Positions 35,945-43,162 of a stretch of DNA of 64,000 bases are shown piece after piece. Both the position numbers and the translations under genes were made by a program. Under the pieces are notes generated by a model. That model saw only the letters and a program-made list of their open reading frames with translations. It had not been told where the DNA came from and made no database searches. Origin of the DNA: an uncultured Bacteroidales bacterium (GTDB taxonomy: Bacteria > Bacteroidota > Bacteroidia > Bacteroidales > Muribaculaceae); NCBI GenBank assembly GCA_902774055.1, contig CACYGX010000010.1:62001-126000 (forward strand). Direction: 5' to 3'. Position 1 is the first letter of the stretch; each line of letters begins with the position of its first letter.

Positions 35945-36329
35945 ATGGAAAAAATCTTGAAATGATTGGCTATCGTATCACGATGCTGGTAGCGATGACA
36001 TCGTGCAGCAGCGATGAGGATGTGACCATGGGCGAAGACGAGGTTATTCAGTTGTGCGAATCGCCAGCTCACATCCAACTCACCGAAGAGCAAAAGCAGA
36101 TGCGCAATAACAACAATGAGTTTGCATGGCGCCTGTTCCGCACCTTGCAGGAAGCCGATGACCATCAGGGCAGCACACGCGACGAAATCACCGATGTGCT
36201 GGTTTTGAATTAACGAATTGTGAGCCCAATTATAAGTTCGACTTCCATGCCACCCGTCCCTTCCTGTACCTCATCCTGGAAGAGAGCACCCGCTCGATTT
36301 TCTTCATTGGTACCTATTGCGGCGATTAA
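35945..36329 (+). pseudogene. Decayed serpin (serine protease inhibitor) lipoprotein gene
   Basis: Serpin ends are present, but the middle is gone. From 35945, MEKILK is broken by TGA; the lipoprotein region continues in another frame as MLVAMTSCSSDEDV (from about 35983), then EEQKQMRNNNNEFAWRLFRT, the serpin helix A. The frame then reads QGSTRDEITDVL, which looks like helix A joined to a later part of the N-terminal region, and stops. In a third frame, from about 36219 to 36329, is FDFHATRPFLYLILEEST then SIFFIGTYCGD, the conserved serpin C-terminus. About 300 residues, including the reactive loop, are absent. At least two deletions and two frameshifts are needed. Confidence 0.8.
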
Positions 36330-36354
36330 GTCCCAGCACCGAATAACCACGAAA

Positions 36355-36388
36355 CAAGCCGCAGGTCTCGATGAGCGCCTGCGGCTTG
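36355..36388 (-). terminator. Hairpin downstream of the minus-strand gene
   Basis: CAAGCCGCAGG (36355-36365) and CCTGCGGCTTG (36378-36388) are a perfect 11-bp inverted repeat, 22 bp past the stop of the minus-strand gene at 36410. The U-tract read on minus is short (TTTC), so termination may be weak. It could also end transcription across the serpin remnant. Confidence 0.6.
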
Positions 36389-36409
36389 CTATTCCTCGTT
36401 GAGATTGGG

Positions 36410-36859
36410 TTACTCGGGATTGGTCTTGATCTCGTAGATGACCTTGGCTGCCTCGACTATTGTCTCGATGGGTGAACCTGCGGGAATGAGGCTCTCGGTC
36501 GAAGCCATGTCGGGGTTGGCATACTGGTCGATGAGGTTGCCATCCTCGTCATAGACGGCGACTTGTACTATATTAAACTTTTTCCAGTTATCGGTGAACT
36601 TGTAGAGGGTAATCTTGTAGGCCACCGTCTTGTCATAGCCGCGCTCACGGGTATAGATTGCGCGTGATTCGGGCAAGTCAAAACTGTTGCGCACCCACAC
36701 GAGGTAGCTCTTGCCGCTTTCGCTGGTAGTAATGTCGGGGTTGAGCGCCAAAGTCTCGCCACCTTCCGACCGAACGTCAAACCAGTCGGTAGCGTTGGCT
36801 GCCGGAGAGGCTACCATGAGAGCGATAAGCGCCATGAGTGTCAAAAAGAATTTCTTCAT
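36410..36859 (-). CDS. Small secreted hypothetical protein
   Basis: 149 residues with a signal peptide (KKFFLTLMALIALMVASPAANA) and a compact beta-rich mature part (VWVRNSFDLPESRAIYTRERG, YKITLYKFTDNWKKFNIVQVAVYDEDGNLID). I do not recognise a named family. The alternating hydrophobic strands and conserved W/Y residues suggest a small periplasmic or surface domain. CAAAGGTA at 36891-36898 (minus-strand TACCTTTG) is a likely -7 promoter box, 31 bp before the start. Confidence 0.75.
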   Translation of the reverse strand: MKKFFLTLMALIALMVASPAANATDWFDVRSEGGETLALNPDITTSESGKSYLVWVRNSFDLPESRAIYTRERGYDKTVAYKITLYKFTDNWKKFNIVQVAVYDEDGNLIDQYANPDMASTESLIPAGSPIETIVEAAKVIYEIKTNPE

Positions 36860-37023
36860 TGTCGTCTTTATCTTAAATGGTTAGATGCGGCAAAGGTATA
36901 AAAATATCGTTGTACCAACACAAGAAATCAAAAACTTTAAAGATTTTTATCAACCAACGGCATTTCTAAGGCCACCATTTTGAAGAGTATTTTGTCATTT
37001 ATCTCCAAAAAATACCAAATTTG

Positions 37024-37055
37024 TTTGCACGATTCAATTCACGTCACTACCTTTG
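37024..37055 (+). promoter_or_regulatory. Canonical promoter 1 upstream of a hairpin
   Basis: TTTG (37024-37027), 20 bp, TACCTTTG (37048-37055): an exact consensus match. The expected RNA start is near 37062, only about 26 nt before the stem of a terminator-like hairpin. Confidence 0.7.
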
Positions 37056-37061
37056 CAGCAA

Positions 37062-37117
37062 TATGATACTTTTTTCCTAGCAAGGCTGCTTCGTCGTGAG
37101 ACGAGGCGCTTTTTTTG
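37062..37117 (+). ncRNA. Candidate short RNA or attenuated leader
   Basis: A transcript from promoter 1 would run about 55 nt to a stem of GCTTCGTC (37088-37095) and GACGAGGC (37100-37107) with a GTGA loop, a T-G pair and a run of seven T (37110-37116). No Rfam family is recognised. It could be a small RNA or a terminated leader of the mutase gene; the second promoter after the terminator would secure that gene's expression. Confidence 0.4.
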
Positions 37118-37177
37118 TATGACAGGTCCTCAGTATGCCGATTAGGCCGTGGAAAAGCAAACAAAAAGCAATTTTTG

Positions 37178-37209
37178 TTTGGCATTTCGCTTGAGAAGCA
37201 CTAACTTTG
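37178..37209 (+). promoter_or_regulatory. Canonical promoter 2 of the phosphohexomutase gene
   Basis: TTTG (37178-37181), 20 bp, TAACTTTG (37202-37209) match the -33/-7 consensus. The ATG is 52 bp after the -7 box. Confidence 0.8.
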
Positions 37210-37261
37210 TCGGTTTGAAGAGTAAAAAACGAAACATCAACCTTATAAAACCGAACCAAGT

Positions 37262-39013
37262 ATGTTTGACGAGAAATTATTACAGGAAGTGACCGCTAAG
37301 GCCCAGACGTGGCTCAGCGAGAGTTATGACGAGAAGACGCGCGCCGAGGTGCAGGCGATGCTCGACAATGAGGACAAGACCGAACTGGTGGAATCTTTCT
37401 ACAAGATTCTCGAGTTTGGCACCGGAGGCTTGCGTGGCATCATGGGTGCCGGCTGCAACCGCATGAACATCTATACCGTGGGCAGTGCAACCCAGGGTCT
37501 GGCCAACTACCTGAAAGAGGCGTTCAAGGATCTGCCTCAAATCTCGGTGGTTGTCGGTCATGACGTGCGCAACAACAGCCGCCTGTTTGCCGAGACGGTA
37601 GCCAACATCTTCAGCGCCAACGGCATTAAGGTCTATCTGTTTGAGGGTCCCCGCCCCACTCCCGAGGTCAGCTATGCCATTCGTCGCCTGGGCTGCCAGA
37701 GCGGTGTGAACATCACGGCATCGCACAACCCCAAGATCTACAACGGCTACAAGGCTTACTGGGACGATGGCGCACAAGTTGTGGCTCCTCACGACGTGAA
37801 CATCATCAATCATGTCAATGCTATCGAGGACGTGCGTGAGATCAAGTTTGAGGGCAATCCCGACTTGATTCAGATCATCGGCGAGGACGTTGATGGTCCC
37901 TACATCGAGGACATCTACACCCTCTCGCTCAGTCCCGAGGTCAACAAGAAGTACCACGACCTTAAGATTGTCTATACGCCTATCCATGGCGTGGGCCGTT
38001 ACATGGTGCCCCGCTCGATTGAACGCTGGGGCTTTGACAACATCATCCACGTGCCCGAGCAGGACGTGATGAGCGGCGAATTCCCCACCGTTGACTCCCC
38101 CAACCCCGAGAATCCCAGCGCTATGGCAATGGCTATCGCCAAGGCCGAAGAGGTAGATGCCGACCTGGTGCTCGCCAGTGACCCCGACGCCGACCGCATC
38201 GGCTTGGTTATCAAGAACACGAAGGGCAAATATGAACTGGTGAACGGTAACCAGATCCAGATTATCTTCCTCTACTACCTGATGGTGCGCAACCGCGAGT
38301 TGGGCATGCTCAAGGGCAACGAGTACATCGTAAAGACCATCGTTACCAGCGAGACCATCCGCAAGATTGCCGAAAAGGAAGGCATCAAGATGTTTGACTG
38401 CTTCACCGGCTTCAAGTGGATTGCCACTGTGATGCGCGAGATGGAGGGCAAGGGACGCTACCTGGGCGGTGGCGAGGAGAGCTACGGTTTCCTGCCCGAG
38501 ACCTTCGCACGCGACAAGGACTCGGTATCGTCTATCCCCCTGATGTGTGAAATCGCCGCTTGGGCCAAGGATAAGGGCATGACCCTGAACGACCTGTTCA
38601 TCGACCTGTATATCCACTATGGCTACAGCAAGGAGCGCGGCATCAGCGTTGTGCGTCCCGGCAAGACCGGCGCCGACGAGATTGCCCGGATGATGGTCAA
38701 CTTCCGCGAGAATCCGCAGAAGACCATCGACGGTTCGCCCGTTGTGCTCATCAAGGACTTCCAGAAGCTCGAACAGCGCGACATGCGCACTGGCGAGGTC
38801 TCCAAGCTTGACATGCCCGTTACCAGCAACGTGCTGCAATACTACACCGAGGACGGCACCAAGGTATCTATCCGTCCCTCGGGCACCGAGCCCAAGATCA
38901 AGTTCTACATCGAGGTGCATGACACGCTCGACAAGAAGGAGAACTACGACGCCAAGAACGAGTGGGCCGACCAGAAGCTTGACCGCATCTGCCAGTCGCT
39001 GGGCATTGCTTAA
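37262..39013 (+). CDS. Phosphoglucomutase/phosphomannomutase family protein
   Basis: A 583-residue alpha-D-phosphohexomutase that interconverts sugar-1- and sugar-6-phosphates in the cytoplasm. The phospho-serine is S154 in ITASHNPKIYNGYK. The metal loop is in ASDPDADRIG; the sugar-binding loop is GGEESYG; the phosphate-binding C-terminal domain carries IRPSGTEPKIKFY. The N-terminal FGTGGLRGIMGAG is typical of the larger PgcA-like bacterial type, and length agrees. It probably feeds glucose-1-phosphate to glycogen and surface-sugar synthesis (glycosyltransferase at 2704, sugar transferase at 18062). Two paralogous MFS genes follow. Confidence 0.95.
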   Translation: MFDEKLLQEVTAKAQTWLSESYDEKTRAEVQAMLDNEDKTELVESFYKILEFGTGGLRGIMGAGCNRMNIYTVGSATQGLANYLKEAFKDLPQISVVVGHDVRNNSRLFAETVANIFSANGIKVYLFEGPRPTPEVSYAIRRLGCQSGVNITASHNPKIYNGYKAYWDDGAQVVAPHDVNIINHVNAIEDVREIKFEGNPDLIQIIGEDVDGPYIEDIYTLSLSPEVNKKYHDLKIVYTPIHGVGRYMVPRSIERWGFDNIIHVPEQDVMSGEFPTVDSPNPENPSAMAMAIAKAEEVDADLVLASDPDADRIGLVIKNTKGKYELVNGNQIQIIFLYYLMVRNRELGMLKGNEYIVKTIVTSETIRKIAEKEGIKMFDCFTGFKWIATVMREMEGKGRYLGGGEESYGFLPETFARDKDSVSSIPLMCEIAAWAKDKGMTLNDLFIDLYIHYGYSKERGISVVRPGKTGADEIARMMVNFRENPQKTIDGSPVVLIKDFQKLEQRDMRTGEVSKLDMPVTSNVLQYYTEDGTKVSIRPSGTEPKIKFYIEVHDTLDKKENYDAKNEWADQKLDRICQSLGIA

Positions 39014-39061
39014 AGAAAACCATTAATATTAACCTAATAACAATTTTAAAAACAACAATTT

Positions 39062-40723
39062 ATGTCAGAAAAGATTCAGACTTTAAGGGATTCTGCAGGA
39101 ATGCGCTGGACAGCGCTTCTGTTGCTCGCACTGGGCATGTTCTGCAGTTACATTTTCATGGACATCCTGTCGCCCATCAAGGACTTGATGGAGTCAACCC
39201 GCGGCTGGAGTTCATCGGCATTCGGCACTGAGGAAGGCGCTGAGGTGTTCCTCAATGTATTTGTTTTCTTCCTGATTTTTGCCGGCATCATCCTCGACAA
39301 GATGGGCGTGCGCTTCACCGCGCTGCTCGCGGGCGTCGTGATGCTTATCGGTGCCTGCATCAAGTGGTATGCCGTGACCGACGCCTTTATCGGCACGGGT
39401 CTTGAGACCTGGTTCACCAACCACCTGAACTACATCCCTCTATTCGACGAATTGGGCGTATCACCCTTCTATGAGGGCATGCCCGCCAGCGCCAAGGTTG
39501 CTGCTGTCGGCTTCATGATCTTTGGTTGCGGTGTCGAGATGGCCGGTATTACCGTGAGCCGCGGTATCGTTAAGTGGTTCAAGGGCCGCGAGATGGCGTT
39601 GGCTATGGGTAGCGAGATGGCACTTGCCCGCCTGGGTGTTGCCACCTGTATGATCTTCTCGCCCTACTTCGCTAAGTTGGGCGGCACGATCAACGTGTCT
39701 CGCTCGGTAGCCTTCGGTGTTGTGCTGATGTGCATCGCACTGATCATGTTCATCGTTTACTTCTTCATGGACAGCAAGCTCGACAAGCAGACTGGCGAGG
39801 CCGAGGAGAAGGACGACCCGTTCAAGGTGAGCGACATTGGCAAGATCTTGACCAACAAGGGTTTCTGGCTGGTATCGTTGCTGTGCGTGCTCTACTACAG
39901 CGCTATCTTCCCCTTCCAGAAGTATGCTGTGAACATGCTGCAGTGCAACCTGTCATTCTCTGAGGTTGATCCCAATTCGTTCTGGGCTAGTGAGAGTCTG
40001 ACCATCTATCAGTATATCGTCATGCTCGTGGTTGCTGCCACCGCCTTCATGAGCAACTTCATGAAGAACAAGGGCGCCAAGTACGGCTTGCTATGCGTGT
40101 CGATCATCGCTTTGATTTGCTACTGCTACATGGGTTATATGCGCCAGAGCGCTGAGAGCGTCTTCGCCGTATTCCCCTTGCTGGCTGTGGGTATCACCCC
40201 CATCCTGGGCAACTATGTGGACCACAAGGGTAAAGCCGCCTCGATGCTCGTGCTGGGCTCGTTGCTGCTCATTGCCTGCCACCTGACGTTCGCCTTCATC
40301 CTGCCCATGTTTAAGGGTAGTGCAGCCACTGGCTTTATCGTGGCCTACTTGACCATCCTCGTGCTGGGTTCGTCGTTCTCGCTCGTTCCCGCCGCCCTGT
40401 GGCCCAGCGTTCCCAAACTGGTGGACGCCAAGATCATCGGTAGTGCTTACGCCTTGATTTTCTGGATTCAGAATATCGGTCTGTGGCTCTTCCCCATCCT
40501 CATCGGCAAGGTGCTTGACAAGACCAACCCCGACATCGTTCAAGGTCTTGCCAACGGCACTCTCGACGCCGAGCAGGCTGCAGTTTCTTACAACTATACA
40601 TGGCCCCTCGTGATGCTGGCATGCCTCGGTGTTGCCGCTCTGCTCATCGGTCTCTACCTCAAGGTTGTTGACCGCCAGAAGCACCTCGGCCTCGAGGAAC
40701 CCAATATCAAGCCTGAGGCTTAA
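39062..40723 (+). CDS. MFS transporter, larger paralogue
   Basis: A 553-residue inner-membrane protein with about 12 membrane segments. GIILDKMGVRFTALLAGVV is the MFS loop 2-3 motif (D-x-x-G-x-R), and GVEMAGITVSRGIVKWFKGREMALAMG is a second conserved segment shared with the next gene. The protein has an extra ~75-residue cytoplasmic or loop section against its paralogue and ends RQKHLGLEEPNIKPEA. The substrate is unknown; an organic anion or sugar would be typical. It lies 48 bp after the mutase gene. Confidence 0.9.
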   Translation: MSEKIQTLRDSAGMRWTALLLLALGMFCSYIFMDILSPIKDLMESTRGWSSSAFGTEEGAEVFLNVFVFFLIFAGIILDKMGVRFTALLAGVVMLIGACIKWYAVTDAFIGTGLETWFTNHLNYIPLFDELGVSPFYEGMPASAKVAAVGFMIFGCGVEMAGITVSRGIVKWFKGREMALAMGSEMALARLGVATCMIFSPYFAKLGGTINVSRSVAFGVVLMCIALIMFIVYFFMDSKLDKQTGEAEEKDDPFKVSDIGKILTNKGFWLVSLLCVLYYSAIFPFQKYAVNMLQCNLSFSEVDPNSFWASESLTIYQYIVMLVVAATAFMSNFMKNKGAKYGLLCVSIIALICYCYMGYMRQSAESVFAVFPLLAVGITPILGNYVDHKGKAASMLVLGSLLLIACHLTFAFILPMFKGSAATGFIVAYLTILVLGSSFSLVPAALWPSVPKLVDAKIIGSAYALIFWIQNIGLWLFPILIGKVLDKTNPDIVQGLANGTLDAEQAAVSYNYTWPLVMLACLGVAALLIGLYLKVVDRQKHLGLEEPNIKPEA

Positions 40724-40749
40724 GCCACCAGCTATAAACCTTAACAATC

Positions 40750-40792
40750 AGGGACTTTAAGGACCTTAAGGACTTTAAAGTCCCTACTTTTT
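40750..40792 (+). terminator. Hairpin with T-run between the MFS paralogues
   Basis: AGGGACTTTAA (40750-40760) and TTAAAGTCCCT (40775-40785) are perfect 11-bp arms with an inner CCTTAAGG palindrome, and five T follow (40788-40792). It shares GGGACTT/AAGTCCCTA with the hairpin at 15888-15929. Confidence 0.75.
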
Positions 40793-40810
40793 CAAGAATA
40801 ATAAAAACAC

Positions 40811-42175
40811 ATGAGAGATCAAGTCAGAGAAACCATTGCTACCCGTGCGTGGGCACGGTGGACCGTGCTCGCAATCGTGTCGTTCACTATGATGGCAGGC
40901 TATGTTGTCGCCAAGGAGATGTCCCCGCTGCAGTTTATGCTCGAAAAAGCCGTTCAGGACGGCGGTGTGGGTTGGACGAGCGGCGAGTTTGGCATCTTTG
41001 CTGGTTCACGCGGCTTCTTCAACGTTTTTCTGCTGATGCTCTTCGTTGGCGGCATCATCCTCGACAAGATGGGTGTACGCTTCACGGGCATTCTCTCGTG
41101 TGTGCTGATGCTTGCCGGCTCGGCAGCCGTCTATAGTGCGATTACCTACACCTCGCCCGACCCCTTGTGGAACGTGCCCCTGCTGGGTACCATCAAGCGC
41201 CAGGTGGCGCTGGCAGCGTTGGGATTCGCCTTCTTTGGCATCGGTTATGAGATGTGTGGCATCACCGTCTCGAAGGTCGTCGTGCGCTGGTTCTCGGGCA
41301 AGGAGATGGCACTCGCTATGGGCCTGCAGGTGTCCATGGCCAGACTGGGCACCGCGCTGGCGCTCAACTTCAGCCTTCCCATCGCCCTGAATTGGGGCCT
41401 CCCGCGCCCGTTGCTCATTGGCGTGTTCAGCATTGGTGTGGGCCTTATCGCCTACATCTATTATTGCACGATGGACCGCCGCCTCGACAAGGAGCCAGGC
41501 AAGCAAGACACGGCCCAAGCCGAAGACGAGAAGTTCCACTTTTCGGACATGAAAATCACCATCAAGAACCCTGGTTTCTGGCTCATTACCCTGCTGTGTC
41601 TGTTCTACTATTCAGCCCTTTACCCCTTCCTGGACTTCGCCACCAAACTCATGATTTCCAAGTATGGCGTTGAGGCTGAACTGGCAGGAGCCATCCCCTC
41701 TATCCTTCCCTACACGAGCATCGTGCTCACCCCGCTATTCGGTGCCTGGTTTGACAACAAGGGCCGTGGTGCCACAATGATGGTTATTGGCAGCGTGTTG
41801 CTGACCATCACCCTGTTTGTGTTCGCTATGCCTCTCAACTCCAGCTGGATAGCCGTGACGCTGATGTGTGTGCTGGGCATCGCCTTCTCGCTGTTGCCCG
41901 CCGCCCTGTGGCCCGCAGTGCCCAAGATTGTGCCGATGAAGCAGTTGGGCACCTCCTACTCCATCATCTATTACATCCAGAACATCGGTCTGATGCTCAT
42001 TCCTGTGCTCATCGGCAAGGTACTGGAGCGCAACACCATCGGCGAGCAGGTGGATTACACCCAATCGCTCCTCATCTTCGGCGTGATCGGCGTCGGCGCC
42101 ATCATCACCTCGGCCTTGCTCCTGTGGATGGATCGCAAGCGCCACTACGGGCTGGAATCCCCGAATATCTCGTAA
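40811..42175 (+). CDS. MFS transporter, smaller paralogue
   Basis: A 454-residue, 12-segment MFS protein clearly homologous to its neighbour: GGIILDKMGVRFTGILSCVLM, GYEMCGITVSKVVVRWFSGKEMALAMG and PAALWPAVPKIVPMKQLGTSYS all have matches in the first one. Both end with a short K/R-rich stretch and HLGLE or HYGLE followed by xPNI. It is likely a tandem duplication followed by divergence, so both may move related substrates. The hairpin between the two genes suggests partly separate expression. It ends at a long palindrome shared with a convergent SDR gene. Confidence 0.9.
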   Translation: MRDQVRETIATRAWARWTVLAIVSFTMMAGYVVAKEMSPLQFMLEKAVQDGGVGWTSGEFGIFAGSRGFFNVFLLMLFVGGIILDKMGVRFTGILSCVLMLAGSAAVYSAITYTSPDPLWNVPLLGTIKRQVALAALGFAFFGIGYEMCGITVSKVVVRWFSGKEMALAMGLQVSMARLGTALALNFSLPIALNWGLPRPLLIGVFSIGVGLIAYIYYCTMDRRLDKEPGKQDTAQAEDEKFHFSDMKITIKNPGFWLITLLCLFYYSALYPFLDFATKLMISKYGVEAELAGAIPSILPYTSIVLTPLFGAWFDNKGRGATMMVIGSVLLTITLFVFAMPLNSSWIAVTLMCVLGIAFSLLPAALWPAVPKIVPMKQLGTSYSIIYYIQNIGLMLIPVLIGKVLERNTIGEQVDYTQSLLIFGVIGVGAIITSALLLWMDRKRHYGLESPNIS

Positions 42176-42194
42176 CCAAACAACACACAGTTTT

Positions 42195-42293
42195 TCAAAC
42201 AACTTGCACAACCAGTAACAACAGAAACAACATTAATTCAATTAAGAATTAATCAAGTTGTTAGAGTTGTTGTTTGTTGTGCAAGTTGTTTGA
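42195..42293. terminator. Long imperfect palindrome between convergent genes
   Basis: Outer arms TCAAACAACTTGCACAAC (42195-42212) and GTTGTGCAAGTTGTTTGA (42276-42293) match perfectly over 18 bp. Inner arms ATTAATTC (42232-42239) and GAATTAAT (42246-42253) match over 8 bp. The region between pairs only partly. The whole could fold to a ~99-nt hairpin and probably ends both transcripts (42175 plus, 42315 minus). Confidence 0.75.
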
Positions 42294-42314
42294 TTTAATC
42301 AGTTGTGTAAGGAG

Positions 42315-43070
42315 TTATTGGCGGTGGATGACACTGCCGCTGGCCTGATGGGTGGCAAGGACGAGCAACTCGGCAATCTGGACGTGAGGCGGGGCGCTCA
42401 CGGCAAAGGCGACACACTGGGCGATATCCTCGCCAGTGAGGGGCTGAATGCCCTTATAGACGTTGTCGGCCCTTTCCTTGTCGCCATGGAAACGGATGAC
42501 CGAGAAATTGGTCTCGACAAGACCGGGTTTGATGTTGGTCACACGAACCTTGGTGTGAGCAACGTCGATGCGCAGGCCGTCGCTCAAGGCCTTCACGGCC
42601 GATTTGGTAGCACAATACACGTTGCCGTTAGCATAGGCGGCATCACCAGCCACACTGCCGATGTTCACCACATGGCCACGGTCACGCTCGACCATGCCGG
42701 GGACGATGAGACGCGTCATCGTCAACAGGCCCTTGATATTGGTATCGATCATCGTATCCCAATCCTCGTAGTTGCCTTCATATTCGGGTTCGAGGCCAAG
42801 GGCGCCGCCAGCATTGTTAACGAGCACATCAATCTCCTGCCACTCGGGAGGCAGGCTGTTGATGGCTGTCGCGGCAGCCTCGCGGTCCCTCACGTCGAAC
42901 TCGAGCGTAATGACGCCAACGCCCAAGGCAGACAACTCCTGAGCAAGAGCATCCAGACGGTCGGCCCTGCGACCCGTAATAATCATGTTGTAGCCGATTT
43001 CGGCCAATCGACGCGCGCAGGCCTCACCGATGCCGCTAGTCGCGCCAGTCACTAATGCAATCTTATTCAT
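42315..43070 (-). CDS. Short-chain dehydrogenase/reductase (SDR)
   Basis: A 251-residue NAD(P)-dependent oxidoreductase of the classical SDR type. KIALVTGATSGIGEACARRL is the Rossmann TGxxxGIG motif, NNAGG the structural NNAG, and the catalytic Tyr-Lys is in VYCATKSAV (YxxxK); the catalytic Ser is in IGSVAGD. It resembles YdfG-type hydroxy-acid dehydrogenases. The ATG at 43070 is chosen because it begins at the Rossmann strand and the promoter (43107-43138) ends 37 bp before; an in-frame ATG 93 bp upstream lies before that promoter. Confidence 0.93.
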   Translation of the reverse strand: MNKIALVTGATSGIGEACARRLAEIGYNMIITGRRADRLDALAQELSALGVGVITLEFDVRDREAAATAINSLPPEWQEIDVLVNNAGGALGLEPEYEGNYEDWDTMIDTNIKGLLTMTRLIVPGMVERDRGHVVNIGSVAGDAAYANGNVYCATKSAVKALSDGLRIDVAHTKVRVTNIKPGLVETNFSVIRFHGDKERADNVYKGIQPLTGEDIAQCVAFAVSAPPHVQIAELLVLATHQASGSVIHRQ

Positions 43071-43106
43071 TTTTTCTTTTCTTTGATAAATAGGTTTATG
43101 TGCCCA

Positions 43107-43138
43107 CAAAGTTACAACAAACCATCGACATCTGCAAA
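43107..43138 (-). promoter_or_regulatory. Canonical promoter of the SDR gene (minus strand)
   Basis: Read on minus: TTTG (43138-43135), 20 bp, TAACTTTG (43114-43107), an exact consensus. It supports the SDR start at 43070. Confidence 0.75.
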
Positions 43139-43162
43139 CCGGCAGATGCAGGGCACGCAGCA

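Larger units (their letters stand above)
36860..37261. other. Gene-free stretch with two promoters and a hairpin
   Basis: About 400 bp without a protein gene. It holds the minus-strand promoter of the 36410 gene near its left end, an A/T-rich stretch (36900-37020), then promoter 1 (37024-37055), the hairpin with T-run (37088-37116) and promoter 2 (37178-37209) for the phosphohexomutase gene. Confidence 0.8.

Noticed and set aside
36220-36402. 60-codon open frame after the serpin remnant
   Set aside because: It overlaps the serpin C-terminus in another frame, with no motif.
37280-38920. Long open frame on the minus strand across the phosphohexomutase gene (546 codons)
   Set aside because: It is antisense to a gene with full family motifs. 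Similar long antisense frames lie across ppdK, typA, the kinase-RapZ gene and others and reflect codon bias; none has a recognisable domain.
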